Of a DNA stretch of 64,000 bases, positions 34,542-44,303 are shown in pieces. The DNA is taken from NCBI GenBank assembly GCA_018366495.1, contig JAGZHZ010000009.1:1-64000 (forward strand). Reading direction: 5' to 3'. Both the position numbers and the translations under genes were made by a program. A model generated the notes under the pieces. It searched no databases, was not told where the DNA came from, and saw nothing but the letters and a program-made list of their open reading frames with translations. Source of the stretch: Clostridiales bacterium. GTDB lineage: Bacteria > Bacillota > Clostridia > Lachnospirales > Lachnospiraceae. Numbering within the stretch: position 1 is the first letter of the stretch; every line of letters starts with the position of its first letter.

Positions 34542-34829
34542 TTAATAGAACGATCCGATATTTTGATGATACAAAAGAAAAGCAACAACAAAAATCTGAA
34601 TAAGAATTACAGCAGGAATTCCAAAACGGAACAGGGGTTTGCGCGTCTTGTGATGAAACAGATACATTCCAAGAAAAATGCCGACACTTCCTCCAAACAA
34701 AGCAAAACCAAACAGTGTTTTTTCTGCAATGCGCCAGCGGCCTTTCTGAGCTTTTCTCTTATCAGAAGCCATCAGAAAAAGTGCGGCCAGATTTAAAAAC
34801 AGAAAATAAAAAGTCAGTATTTTTATCAT
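34542..34829 (-). CDS. DUF1294 small membrane protein
   Basis: A 95-aa protein with three hydrophobic segments and the DUF1294 pattern MASDKRKAQKGRWRIAEKTL followed by GGSVGIFLGMYLFHHKTRKP. The family is widespread and of unknown function. The ATG is preceded by AGAGG. It lies 33 bp upstream of the lipoprotein gene on the same strand and may share its transcript. Confidence 0.88.
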   Translation of the reverse strand: MIKILTFYFLFLNLAALFLMASDKRKAQKGRWRIAEKTLFGFALFGGSVGIFLGMYLFHHKTRKPLFRFGIPAVILIQIFVVAFLLYHQNIGSFY

Positions 34830-34963
34830 AAAAAACCTCTGTAAAATAAATAAAAAATAAGATTCCCTCTGCTAGGCAAAATAAGAAGGGAATAGATGAA
34901 CGGTGACAAATATGGTTTCAGTTTAATAGAAAATTAAGAAATTGTCAAATAGAGAAAAAAATC

Positions 34964-34992
34964 TTGACATGGTATGATAGAGTCAGTAAAAT
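34964..34992 (+). promoter_or_regulatory. Sigma-A promoter for glyA
   Basis: TTGACA (34964-34969), 17-bp spacer, TAAAAT (34987-34992), 45 bp before the start. Confidence 0.8.
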
Positions 34993-35037
34993 AAAATCAA
35001 CACTTTAGCGAGATAAAGAATGATAGGAGGTTAGAAA

Positions 35038-36276
35038 ATGTATTCATTAGAAGATGTCAGAACGGTTGACCCTGAGATTGCGGCGTGTATTGAAAAGGAA
35101 CAGAAGCGGCAGAACAGCCATATTGAATTGATTGCGTCAGAGAACTGGGTAAGCAAAGCGGTCATGGCGGCTATGGGCAGTCCTTTGACGAACAAATATG
35201 CAGAGGGATATCCAGGAAAAAGATTTTACGGCGGATGTGAATGCGTGGACGAAGTAGAGACGATTGCGATCGAAAGAGCGAAAAAGATTTTTGGATGTAC
35301 ATATGCTAATGTTCAGCCTCATTCCGGTGCGCAGGCAAATATGGCAGTCTTTTTTGCAATGTTAAAGCCGGGTGACACGGTTCTTGGGATGAGTCTGGCG
35401 CATGGCGGCCATCTTTCACACGGAAGTGAGGCAAATATGTCAGGCGCATATTTTCATGCTGTCCCATACGGTGTAAACGATGACGGGATTATTGATTATG
35501 ATAAAGTGCGTGAGATTGCTCTGGAGTGCAGGCCAAAATTAATTGTGGCAGGGGCAAGCGCTTATGCCAGAATCATTGATTTTAAGAAGTTCCGTGAAAT
35601 TGCAGACGAAGTCGGGGCATATCTGATGGTTGACATTGCCCACATAGCAGGGCTGGTTGCAGCAGGGATTCATCCAAGTCCATTTCCATATGCGGATGTT
35701 GTGACGACGACGACCCATAAGACATTGAGAGGACCAAGAGGCGGACTGATTTTATCAAGTGAAGAGACTGCAAAAAAATTTAATTTTAATAAAGCTGTCT
35801 TTCCTGGAATTCAGGGCGGACCTCTGATGCATGTCATCGCAGCGAAGGCAGTCTGCTTTAAAGAAGCTTTATCAGAAGAATTTAAAACGTATCAGAACAA
35901 TGTAGCAAAAAACGCAAAAGCGTTGTGCGGCGGTTTGATGAAACGCGGGATCAAGATTGTATCAGGAGGAACAGATAATCATCTGATGCTGGTGGATCTG
36001 ACAAATTTGGATCTGACAGGAAAAGAAGCAGAAAATCTGCTTGATGATGTCTTTATTACAGCAAATAAAAATACAATTCCAAATGATCCGAAGTCTGCAT
36101 TTGTGACGAGCGGCATTCGTCTTGGAACACCGGCAGTCACTTCAAGAGGAATGAATGAAGAGGATATGGATACTATCGCAGAGATCATTGCTTCTGTTTT
36201 GAAAAATCCAAAAGCAGATCATCAGAAAGAGCGTGAGATGACGAAAGGGTTGACAGATAAATATCCATTAATATAA
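35038..36276 (+). CDS. glyA: Serine hydroxymethyltransferase
   Basis: A 412-aa PLP enzyme converting serine and THF to glycine and 5,10-methylene-THF. It has IELIASENW, the Lys228 Schiff-base motif THKTLRGPRGG, and PGIQGGPLMHVIAAKAV. Its product is the substrate of the methylene-THF reductase encoded at 58.5 kb. The start follows TAGGAGG. It has its own promoter and terminator. Confidence 0.97.
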   Translation: MYSLEDVRTVDPEIAACIEKEQKRQNSHIELIASENWVSKAVMAAMGSPLTNKYAEGYPGKRFYGGCECVDEVETIAIERAKKIFGCTYANVQPHSGAQANMAVFFAMLKPGDTVLGMSLAHGGHLSHGSEANMSGAYFHAVPYGVNDDGIIDYDKVREIALECRPKLIVAGASAYARIIDFKKFREIADEVGAYLMVDIAHIAGLVAAGIHPSPFPYADVVTTTTHKTLRGPRGGLILSSEETAKKFNFNKAVFPGIQGGPLMHVIAAKAVCFKEALSEEFKTYQNNVAKNAKALCGGLMKRGIKIVSGGTDNHLMLVDLTNLDLTGKEAENLLDDVFITANKNTIPNDPKSAFVTSGIRLGTPAVTSRGMNEEDMDTIAEIIASVLKNPKADHQKEREMTKGLTDKYPLI

Positions 36277-36302
36277 AATAAAAACAGATGATAAATAAAA
36301 AC

Positions 36303-36353
36303 AGAGCTGTTGTAGAATTATTGGGAAACCTATGATTTTTCACAGCTCTTTTT
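36303..36353 (+). terminator. Terminator after glyA
   Basis: AGAGCTGT (36303-36310) pairs with ACAGCTCT (36342-36349), then a T run. The loop is long. Confidence 0.75.
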
Positions 36354-36473
36354 ATGCGCATGGAGGGCATGGACACACATATGAGAAGGAAAAACGGATT
36401 GGCAGCGCAAGGGAAGCAATGACAGAAGAGATGGGGATGGAGGGAGCAAATAGCAGGAGAGCCTAAAAGTAAA

Positions 36474-36517
36474 TTAAGACAAACTTAATGTGCGGGCAGG
36501 TACTCTTATGCTATAAT
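36474..36517 (+). promoter_or_regulatory. Extended -10 promoter and upstream dyad for the ABC exporter operon
   Basis: TGCTATAAT (36509-36517) is an extended -10 element with no recognisable -35. A dyad TTAAG-N5-CTTAA (36474-36488) lies about 20 bases upstream and could bind a regulator. Confidence 0.5.
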
Positions 36518-36549
36518 AATTAAAAATTTAAAGATAAGGTGATTGGCAT

Positions 36550-38013
36550 ATGAAGAAATTTTTAGTTACAGTTTTAATACTGGCAGTGCTCGGAGGAAGC
36601 GGATATGCAGTGTGGCGCTATATGGGACCGGGCAAATCAGAAAGTTCCGATGCAAATAATGTAGTATTTGTAGATGCCGTATCTATGATTGCAGGACTGG
36701 AAGGCGGAACAGGACTGAACAATCGCTATAATGGGGTGATTGAACCTCAGGAGACCTGGAAAGTAGAGCAATCTCAGGATCAGAAAATTGAAGAAGTGTA
36801 TGTGCAGGTTGGACAGACGGTAAAGACAGGACAGAAACTTTTTAAGTATGACACAACGGAGGCACAGAACAGTCTGGCTCAGGCGGAAATCGATTTGGAA
36901 CGAACAGCAAATGATATTGAAAATACAAAAGCACAGATCGAGGAATTGAAAATCGCGCAGTCAAAGGCAGGAGCAGATGAGCAGCTGAACTATACGATTG
37001 AGATTCAGACTGCAGAGAATACAGTAAAACGTACAGAATACGAACAGAAAAGTAAAAAAGTAGAGATGGAGCAGCTGAAAAAGACGATAAACAACTCCAT
37101 TGTGACGAGTGAGATTGACGGCGTGGTAAAAACGATCAACACAGACAGTTCCAGTGTAGATGCGTACACAGGGGAGCCGGACCCGCTGATTACAATTCTT
37201 GCAACGGGCGATTATAGGGTAAAAGGAACGGTAAATGAACAGAATATACAGTCTCTGATGCTCGGCAGCAGAGTGATTGTCCACTCGCGTGTAAATGAAA
37301 ATCAAATCTGGAGGGGGACATTAGATTCGATCGACATGGAAGCTGCCTCTTCCAATCAGACAGATATGTATGCTTCCAATCAGTCGGGCAATACAAACAG
37401 CAGCACATATCCATTTTATGTTGTTTTGGACGACGATGAAGGGCTGATGCTGGGACAGCACGTCTATATTGAGATGGATACTGGACAGATGGAAGCAAAA
37501 TCAGGACTTTGGCTGCCGTCTTATTATATCGTGCAGGAGGAAGGAAGCACACCGTACGTCTGGGCGGCAAATGAAAAAGAGAAGCTGGAAAAACGAGAAC
37601 TGACACTTGGCGAACATGACGAAGAGATGGATCAGTATGAAATTTTGGATGGATTGACATCCGGAGATTATATTACCTATCCGAGTCAGGGGCTTGAGGA
37701 AGGAATGCCGATCACGCACAACTTTGATGAAGCCACGTTTGGAATGGATAACTCGGGTGACGATTTGAATTTAGACGATCCGGACATGGTCAATGAAATG
37801 TATGATGACAATTTCGATGATTTTCTGGCTACCGGCTATGATGCTACCATGCCGGATGCTTCTATGGCGGATGCTGTGCCGGATGATATTATAGAGGGCG
37901 ATTTAGCAGACGAGGGAAAACTCTTGGACGATCAGTTCCTGAACGAAGGGGTTCCAAGTGATGCTGGTTCGGGAAATGTCAGCATTATCGGAGGCTTTGA
38001 CGGGGGATTATAA
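36550..38013 (+). CDS. MacA/HlyD-type periplasmic adaptor subunit of an ABC exporter (first adaptor)
   Basis: A 487-aa membrane-fusion-type protein. It has an N-terminal membrane anchor (4-24), a split lipoyl domain (VEQSQDQKIEEVYVQVGQTVKTGQKLF ... SEIDGVVKTIN), a coiled coil (about 105-180), and a beta-barrel region (DYRVKGTVNEQNIQSLMLG). A very acidic Asp/Met-rich tail (about 400-487) is unusual. In MacAB-like systems the adaptor couples the permease to export or substrate capture. It lies 18 bp before the ATPase gene. Confidence 0.87.
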   Translation: MKKFLVTVLILAVLGGSGYAVWRYMGPGKSESSDANNVVFVDAVSMIAGLEGGTGLNNRYNGVIEPQETWKVEQSQDQKIEEVYVQVGQTVKTGQKLFKYDTTEAQNSLAQAEIDLERTANDIENTKAQIEELKIAQSKAGADEQLNYTIEIQTAENTVKRTEYEQKSKKVEMEQLKKTINNSIVTSEIDGVVKTINTDSSSVDAYTGEPDPLITILATGDYRVKGTVNEQNIQSLMLGSRVIVHSRVNENQIWRGTLDSIDMEAASSNQTDMYASNQSGNTNSSTYPFYVVLDDDEGLMLGQHVYIEMDTGQMEAKSGLWLPSYYIVQEEGSTPYVWAANEKEKLEKRELTLGEHDEEMDQYEILDGLTSGDYITYPSQGLEEGMPITHNFDEATFGMDNSGDDLNLDDPDMVNEMYDDNFDDFLATGYDATMPDASMADAVPDDIIEGDLADEGKLLDDQFLNEGVPSDAGSGNVSIIGGFDGGL

Positions 38014-38031
38014 AGAACGGAGTGAAAAACG

Positions 38032-38721
38032 TTGATTTTAGAGATGGAGCATATTTATAAAGATTATATCCAGGGCAAGATGATTGTGCCTGTCTTAAAA
38101 GACATCAATCTGCAAGTAGAAGAAGGAGAGTATGTGGCGATTATGGGTCCTTCTGGTTCTGGAAAATCGACACTGATGAATATCATCGGATGTCTGGATA
38201 AACCGACAAAGGGAACGTTCCGCCTGGATGGTCAGAAAGTGCTGGAACAAAAAGAAAATCAGGTTGCTGAGGTGAGACTGAGAAGTATTGGATTTGTATT
38301 CCAGAATTTCCAGCTTCTTCCGAAGCTGTCAGCACTTGACAATGTGGCTTTGCCGCTTATCTATGCGGGAGTGAAAAAAAAGGAACGCAGAAAGCGGGCA
38401 CAGATTGCGCTTGAGAGAGTAGGACTTGGCGATCGTCTTCACTTTGTGCCGAATCAGCTGTCAGGAGGTCAGAAACAGCGTGTTGCGATTGCAAGGGCAA
38501 TGGTAAATAATCCGAAAATTCTTTTGGCTGATGAGCCGACAGGAGCGCTTGACTCCAAATCGAGTCATCAGGTTATGGAATTGTTTGAGGAATTGAATAA
38601 AGAGGGCGTTACCGTCATTATGATTACGCATGACGCAGGAGTGGCGAAGTGCGCAAAAAGAATCGTAGATATTTTTGACGGAGAGATTTCAGAGAGAACA
38701 CGGAAGGAGGAAACCGTATGA
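38032..38721 (+). CDS. ABC exporter ATP-binding subunit (MacB/LolD class)
   Basis: A 229-aa ATPase. Walker A is GPSGSGKST, the signature LSGGQKQR, Walker B ILLADEPTGALD, and the H-loop TH. The start is TTG, 7 bp after CGGAGTG. Its stop overlaps the next start by 4 bases. It powers the FtsX-type permease encoded at 41879; the family handles antimicrobial peptides, lipoproteins or toxins by mechanotransmission. Confidence 0.95.
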   Translation: MILEMEHIYKDYIQGKMIVPVLKDINLQVEEGEYVAIMGPSGSGKSTLMNIIGCLDKPTKGTFRLDGQKVLEQKENQVAEVRLRSIGFVFQNFQLLPKLSALDNVALPLIYAGVKKKERRKRAQIALERVGLGDRLHFVPNQLSGGQKQRVAIARAMVNNPKILLADEPTGALDSKSSHQVMELFEELNKEGVTVIMITHDAGVAKCAKRIVDIFDGEISERTRKEETV

Positions 38722-41700
38722 AAGTAAAGACAATCATAGCAGTGACCTTAAGTGTATGTCTAGTCTGCTCAGGTGCGGGATATGGAATTTATACCTATAT
38801 GCAGAATAATAAAAGCCCGGTGGAAGTGACACCTGTTTCGTATCTCTCGACACAGTATTATGGGGACAGCTCTTCCATATCAGGGACGGCAACCTCTGAT
38901 GTGACACAGAAAGTACAGCTCAGCGGCGAAAACAACGTAAAAGAAGTCTATGTCAAAGCCGGAGACAAAGTGAAAGTCGGAGATAAGCTGATGTCATATG
39001 ATATGACACTTACGGAACTGGATCTGGAGATGGAGAAACTGAATAAGGCGACGCTGGGGTTGAAGATGGAAGCTGCGCAGAAAGCGCTTGAGAAATTGTA
39101 TAATACCACTCCCGTGGCGGATACTATGGCTTTCGTTATCCCGAATGAACGCAGTGTTTCACTGGCAATGACAGAAGGAATGACAGAATCACAGAGCGGA
39201 ACAGATATGGGGATTCTGGATTTGGATCCGGAGTCAGAGGTGACTCCGCAGACAGAGACAGAAGCGATTTCTACTGAGCCGCAGACAGAACCGAAACAGA
39301 CCGATACTCCTGTTACGGAATCAGAAGTGGTTCTGCCTGATGTGGAAACGGAACCAAAGCAGACGGAATCTGCTGCGGAAACACAGACAGAGACACAGAG
39401 CAGCTCTGCACAGCCGCCAAAAGAGTCAGAGATTCAGCTGCCTGAGATTGAACAGGATAATATCGTCCCGGCAGAAAAACTGGATTATAAATCACAGGCG
39501 GACAGTGGAGAAGGCACAAAGGAAGAACCGTTCATTTTCTACTGCACGGAAAATGCTATAATTCACGGAAGTTTCTTAAATCTTGTCAGAGGATGGGACG
39601 AGGAAGGAACAGAAAAAATTGCAGGAGGAGCATACGTTCTTCTGGCAGTGCGGGCAAAAGATGCGGCAGACGGGATACAGCGCATTCTGAAACTGGATGG
39701 CAATGGAGATAAAAGAGATCAGGGATATTATAAAGACTCGGAGTGGAGATTTACACCGGAAGGCATGGAGATCATTGTGGATCAGGAAGGAAACCGGATT
39801 GCAGAAGGAGAAATACCAGAGCGGATTGAGACGAAAGAGTTTGAAAAAATGTTCGCAGATAAAAAAGAGGAAGAAGAATCGGAACAGAGCGAACAGCTGA
39901 CAGAGATACAGACAGAAGGTCAGACACAGATTTCAGAATCTGAGCCACAGACAGAAACTGTGACGGAGACAGCGCCAGAGACGATACCGGAAACAGTACC
40001 AGATGAGACGCAGCCCGTGACGGAAGAATCGGAGATACAAAGTGAGATTTCATCTGAGACAGAAGAAACAGAGCAGCAGAGTGAAACGATACCTGTTATG
40101 ACACTGGAAGAGGAAGAGAAAATCCTCAATGATATGATTATTATGGAAAATCCGACGACTCAGGCAACCGAAGCAGAGAGTGAGACAGGAACAGAGACAG
40201 AGTCTGAGACGGAAAGCGAGCTGTGGCTGGATCTTGCAACGATGCCGAATGCAGCGCCAGGGAAATTATTATATGATTCTATAGATAAAAAAGAGTATTT
40301 TAGCGGAGACGGAACAAAAGAAAATCCATATCTGTATATCTGCGCGGAAAATACGAGAGTCACAGGCGGATTTTTGAATCGAGTGATGGGATTTGACAAG
40401 GATGGGAAAAATAGAGACATGGCAAAAGCGTGCTATGTACGTCTGGAAATCCGTCAGGATAAAAATGGCAATGCAGATTATAATGGAGAAGCTATTGTAA
40501 AGCTGACTCTCAACGGGACAATTCAGAAAACACAAGGATTTAATAAAAATGATATCTGGATAATGAAGAAAACAGGGCTGGAGAAACTAATAGAGGCAAA
40601 ACCAGACCCGGAGACAGAAAAACCGACGGAATCAGAGACAGAAAAACCAACGGAGTCAGAATCGGAGAAAGTGACAGAGCCAGAACCGGGAGAAGATGCG
40701 GATGTATACAGTGAGCTGACATATGAATCCCTGGGAGATAAGAATTACAAAAATGGAGTGTACTATAAAGGAGACGGAACAAAAGAAAATCCATTTACAT
40801 TCCGATGTGCCGAGGAGACGAAACTGACAAGTACATTTATAAACAGAGTGCTTGGATACAACAAGACAGGAGAGAAAAGAATCAACGACGGTGTGTATGT
40901 CTGTCTGGAAATTGAAGATCCGCAGAGTTTGGATGGTTTGATTGAAAAAATCATCATTAATGGAACGCAAAAACATGATCCATATCCTCCAACATATTCT
41001 TTTCTTTTCACAAAGAATGGATTAGAAAAAATCATAGAAGAAGTGACAGAGCCGGAAAGTGATTTTGGAGGCGATGATTTCTTTCCAGGTGATGATATCC
41101 CAGGCGATGGCGGAGGAATCACTTACACAGAAGAAGAGTTAAAAGCAGCAATCCGTGAGCAGGAGACATTGCTTAAGACATTGACGCTAGATGAAAAAGA
41201 GTCGGAATTAAAAATTACTCAGTATGAGAAGAAAATAAAAAATGGTACGATTCTCAGCTCTATCAACGGCGTTGTAAAAGCAGCCGGGGATGCTTCGACA
41301 GGAGAGAGTAATGGAGACGCTTTCATTGAGGTGACGAGTGATTCTGGAATGTATATTGTCGGGAATATGAGTGAGTTGAATCTGGGAACATTGGAAGCAG
41401 GAGATCAGGTTTCCGTACAGTCGTTAGAGACAGGAATGCAGTATACGGCTGTGATCACAGAAATCTCAGAGTATCCGGAAGATTCCAGCAATGGTTATTA
41501 CGGCTATGGAACAGAAAATACGAACGCTTCCTATTATCCGTTTAAAGCATACGTGGAGGAAGCGGATGGACTGAATGATTCTTCTTCTGTTACCATCTCA
41601 GTGTCTTCTTCTGCTTCCAGTCTTGACACGGTTTATCTTCAGATGGCATATATACGCTCTGAAAATGGACAAAGCTATGTCTACAAAGAAGGAAAAGACG

Positions 41701-41861
41701 GAAAGCTGAAGAAACAGTATGTAAAAACAGGACAGATTATTTATTCCAGTTATATGGAAATCAAAGAAGGACTGACTATGGAAGACAATGTGGCATTTCC
41801 ATATGGATCAGATGTAAAAGAAGGCGCAAAGACAAAGGTGTCTGATTCAGGCGGATTTTAA
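38718..41861 (+). CDS. Giant MacA-like adaptor with three inserted repeat domains (second adaptor)
   Basis: A 1047-aa protein. The N-terminus (1-130) has a membrane anchor, the first lipoyl half (VQLSGENNVKEVYVKAGDKVKVGDKL) and the first coiled-coil arm. The C-terminus (about 800-1047) has the returning arm, the second lipoyl half (ILSSINGVVKAAGD) and the barrel (MYIVGNMSELNLGTLEAG). About 650 residues are inserted between the arms: Thr/Glu/Pro-rich linkers separating three related domains of about 110 aa (near 255-375, 515-630, 665-785). Each domain has G.GTKE.P...C.E...., then FLNRV.G, then a closing hydrophobic strand. I recognise no family for these domains. The ATG overlaps the ATPase stop. 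Confidence 0.85.
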   Translation: MKVKTIIAVTLSVCLVCSGAGYGIYTYMQNNKSPVEVTPVSYLSTQYYGDSSSISGTATSDVTQKVQLSGENNVKEVYVKAGDKVKVGDKLMSYDMTLTELDLEMEKLNKATLGLKMEAAQKALEKLYNTTPVADTMAFVIPNERSVSLAMTEGMTESQSGTDMGILDLDPESEVTPQTETEAISTEPQTEPKQTDTPVTESEVVLPDVETEPKQTESAAETQTETQSSSAQPPKESEIQLPEIEQDNIVPAEKLDYKSQADSGEGTKEEPFIFYCTENAIIHGSFLNLVRGWDEEGTEKIAGGAYVLLAVRAKDAADGIQRILKLDGNGDKRDQGYYKDSEWRFTPEGMEIIVDQEGNRIAEGEIPERIETKEFEKMFADKKEEEESEQSEQLTEIQTEGQTQISESEPQTETVTETAPETIPETVPDETQPVTEESEIQSEISSETEETEQQSETIPVMTLEEEEKILNDMIIMENPTTQATEAESETGTETESETESELWLDLATMPNAAPGKLLYDSIDKKEYFSGDGTKENPYLYICAENTRVTGGFLNRVMGFDKDGKNRDMAKACYVRLEIRQDKNGNADYNGEAIVKLTLNGTIQKTQGFNKNDIWIMKKTGLEKLIEAKPDPETEKPTESETEKPTESESEKVTEPEPGEDADVYSELTYESLGDKNYKNGVYYKGDGTKENPFTFRCAEETKLTSTFINRVLGYNKTGEKRINDGVYVCLEIEDPQSLDGLIEKIIINGTQKHDPYPPTYSFLFTKNGLEKIIEEVTEPESDFGGDDFFPGDDIPGDGGGITYTEEELKAAIREQETLLKTLTLDEKESELKITQYEKKIKNGTILSSINGVVKAAGDASTGESNGDAFIEVTSDSGMYIVGNMSELNLGTLEAGDQVSVQSLETGMQYTAVITEISEYPEDSSNGYYGYGTENTNASYYPFKAYVEEADGLNDSSSVTISVSSSASSLDTVYLQMAYIRSENGQSYVYKEGKDGKLKKQYVKTGQIIYSSYMEIKEGLTMEDNVAFPYGSDVKEGAKTKVSDSGGF

Positions 41862-41878
41862 TTAGGAGGGTTACAAAA

Positions 41879-43132
41879 TTGATTGAAAATATACGATTAT
41901 CTTTTCAGGGGGTCTGGTCGCATAAAATGCGATCCTTCCTGACAATGCTCGGAATTATCATAGGTATCGCCTCCATCATTTCCATCGTCTCTACAATTCA
42001 GGGAACGAATGAGCAGATTAAGAAAAATCTGATTGGATCCGGAAACAATACGGTGAGTGTAAAGCTGAGCCAGGGAGAATGGGATTATGAGATTGCCTAT
42101 AATGGCATTCCAAATGGCGTGCCTGTCATCTCAGAAGACACGAGACAGGAAATCTTACAGCTGTCGGAGGTGGAAAATGTATCTCTGTATACAGCAAGAA
42201 CGTATGCAGATGGAATTTTCTATAAAAATCAGGCTTTGCAGGGCGCAAACATATATGGAATTGATGAAAACTATTTTGATACAGCTGGATATATCGTCAG
42301 GACAGGAAGACAATTTATTGAAAGTGATTATACATTGTTCAGAAAAGTAGCAATCATAGATGACACAGCTGCGACATCTCTTTTCCAAGATGAAAATCCT
42401 CTTGGGAAAACAATAGAGATTAACAAGGAACCATTTATCGTGGTAGGAGTGGCACAGCAGCTGGAACAGTTTGAGCCGGTTATTAATTCGATTGATGATT
42501 ATTATATGTATACGACAGAGTCCAGCGGAACAGTGTATATTCCATCAGCAAGCTGGTGCATTGTATATCAGTACGATGAGCCTCAAAATGTTCTGGTTAA
42601 GGCTGAAAGTACAGAAGATATGAGTTCGGCGGGAAAACAGACGGAAGATATTCTGAACCAGTATGTTCATGCGGACAACAGCGATATCAAATATAAAGCG
42701 GCAGATGTTTTAAAAACGGCAAAAGATCTTCAGGATTTGAGCAATGCCACGAACAGTCAGCTGATCTGGATTGCAAGTATCTCGCTGCTGGTAGGAGGTA
42801 TCGGCGTTATGAACATTATGCTGGTATCTGTGACAGAACGTACAAATGAAATAGGACTGAAGAAGGCGATTGGAGCAAAGAAACGACGAATTTTAGGACA
42901 GTTTTTGACAGAGGCAGCCGTACTGACAAGCTTAGGAGGTCTTATCGGTGTAGGAGTCGGAATTGGGTTGTCGGAGGCAATTAATAAGATTTCAGGAACC
43001 CCGATTGCGATCAGTATTCCGGCAGCAATCGGTTCAGTCATATTTTCTATGATGATCGGAATCATTTTTGGGCTTCTGCCTTCTATTAAAGCGGCTAACT
43101 TAAATCCGATTGATGCACTTCGCCATGAGTAA
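41879..43132 (+). CDS. MacB/FtsX-type ABC exporter permease
   Basis: A 417-aa permease. It has an N-terminal membrane segment (MLGIIIGIASIISIVST), a large extracytoplasmic MacB-PCD domain, and three C-terminal membrane segments including VGGIGVMNIMLVSVTERTNEIGLKKAIGAKKR, the MacB hallmark. The start is TTG, 8 bp after AGGAGGG. It completes the operon adaptor-ATPase-adaptor-permease. Confidence 0.93.
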   Translation: MIENIRLSFQGVWSHKMRSFLTMLGIIIGIASIISIVSTIQGTNEQIKKNLIGSGNNTVSVKLSQGEWDYEIAYNGIPNGVPVISEDTRQEILQLSEVENVSLYTARTYADGIFYKNQALQGANIYGIDENYFDTAGYIVRTGRQFIESDYTLFRKVAIIDDTAATSLFQDENPLGKTIEINKEPFIVVGVAQQLEQFEPVINSIDDYYMYTTESSGTVYIPSASWCIVYQYDEPQNVLVKAESTEDMSSAGKQTEDILNQYVHADNSDIKYKAADVLKTAKDLQDLSNATNSQLIWIASISLLVGGIGVMNIMLVSVTERTNEIGLKKAIGAKKRRILGQFLTEAAVLTSLGGLIGVGVGIGLSEAINKISGTPIAISIPAAIGSVIFSMMIGIIFGLLPSIKAANLNPIDALRHE

Positions 43133-43200
43133 ATAAAAAAAGAAAGATCAAATAAAAGAAAAAATGGACAGCGGATAAGCCGGAACCTATAAGGAAAAAC

Positions 43201-43230
43201 TTGACTTTCCTGGAAAAGCTGTGCTATACT
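43201..43230 (+). promoter_or_regulatory. Promoter of rpsB
   Basis: TTGACT (43201-43206), 18-bp spacer ending TGC, TATACT (43225-43230). The leader of about 100 nt has distant complementary segments CGTATG (43251-43256) and CATACG (43304-43309), possibly a regulatory fold. Confidence 0.75.
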
Positions 43231-43337
43231 ACAAAAGTTAGAAAAAAACACGTATGTGGATTCTGCGGATGGTGCTGGAAACAGTCTTCAAGGAAAAAGA
43301 AAACATACGGAAGAGATCAACCAAAAGGAGAAAAACT

Positions 43338-44111
43338 ATGAGCGTAATTTCAATGAAACAGTTACTGGAAGCAGGTGTTCATTTTGGACATCAGACAAGA
43401 AGATGGAACCCTAAAATGGCTCCATACATCTACACAGAGAGAAATGGTATCTATATCATCGACTTACAGAAATCTGTAGGTATGGTTGATGATGCTTACA
43501 AAGCAATCTCTGATATCGTAGCAGATGGTGGAACAATTCTCTTCGTTGGAACAAAGAAACAGGCACAGGATGCTGTTAAGACAGAAGCTGAGCGCTGCAA
43601 TATGTTCTATGTAAACGAGAGATGGTTAGGTGGTATGCTGACCAACTTCAAAACAATCCAGAGCAGAATTCAGCGTTTAAAAGATATCGAAACAATGCAG
43701 GAAGACGGAACATTTGATGTTCTGCCAAAGAAAGAAGTTATCGCATTAAAGAAAGAATTAGAAAAACTGCAGAAGAACTTAGGCGGAATCAAAGAAATGA
43801 AGAGACTGCCAGATGCTATCTTCGTAGTAGATCCAAAAAAAGAAAGAATCTGCGTACAGGAAGCTCACACACTGGGAATCAAACTGATCGGTATCGCTGA
43901 TACAAACTGTGACCCAGAAGAACTGGATTATGTAATCCCAGGAAACGATGATGCAATCAGAGCTGTAAAATTAATCGTTTCTAAGATGGCTGATGCAGTA
44001 ATCGAAGCAAACCAGGGTGCAGAAGCAGAAGTGACAATGGATGACTTCGCAGCAGAAGCAGCAGAAGAAAAAGATATTGAAGAAGTAGCAGCAGAGGAAG
44101 ATGCTGAATAA
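43338..44111 (+). CDS. rpsB: 30S ribosomal protein S2
   Basis: A 257-aa S2: MKQLLEAGVHFGHQTRRWNPKM, then NERWLGGMLTNFKT and the IPGNDDAIRA block. It binds the 30S head and recruits S1 or mRNA. A Clostridia-like acidic Ala/Glu tail ends the protein. The ATG 43338 follows AAGGAGA; an upstream in-frame ATG at 43254 lies in the leader and is rejected. It precedes tsf in the conserved order. Confidence 0.97.
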   Translation: MSVISMKQLLEAGVHFGHQTRRWNPKMAPYIYTERNGIYIIDLQKSVGMVDDAYKAISDIVADGGTILFVGTKKQAQDAVKTEAERCNMFYVNERWLGGMLTNFKTIQSRIQRLKDIETMQEDGTFDVLPKKEVIALKKELEKLQKNLGGIKEMKRLPDAIFVVDPKKERICVQEAHTLGIKLIGIADTNCDPEELDYVIPGNDDAIRAVKLIVSKMADAVIEANQGAEAEVTMDDFAAEAAEEKDIEEVAAEEDAE

Positions 44112-44154
44112 GACTGAAAAAAGAGCGGATGAGCCATTCGCTTACTGAACATAG

Positions 44155-44194
44155 AGCCTCCGGCGTATTTTCGCCAGAGGCATATGTTTTTCAG
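44155..44194 (+). terminator. Hairpin between rpsB and tsf, probable partial terminator
   Basis: GCCTC-C-GGCG pairs with CGCC-A-GAGGC around a six-base loop, followed by a short T run. It may reduce tsf expression relative to rpsB. Confidence 0.6.
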
Positions 44195-44303
44195 ATATGA
44201 GAAATAAAAATAGCTTTGATGCTTCGGAACATCAATTTTAGAAACAAAAAAGCTTTATAATATTTTATGATATGAAGATAACAGGATAGTGGAGGAAAAA
44301 ACG

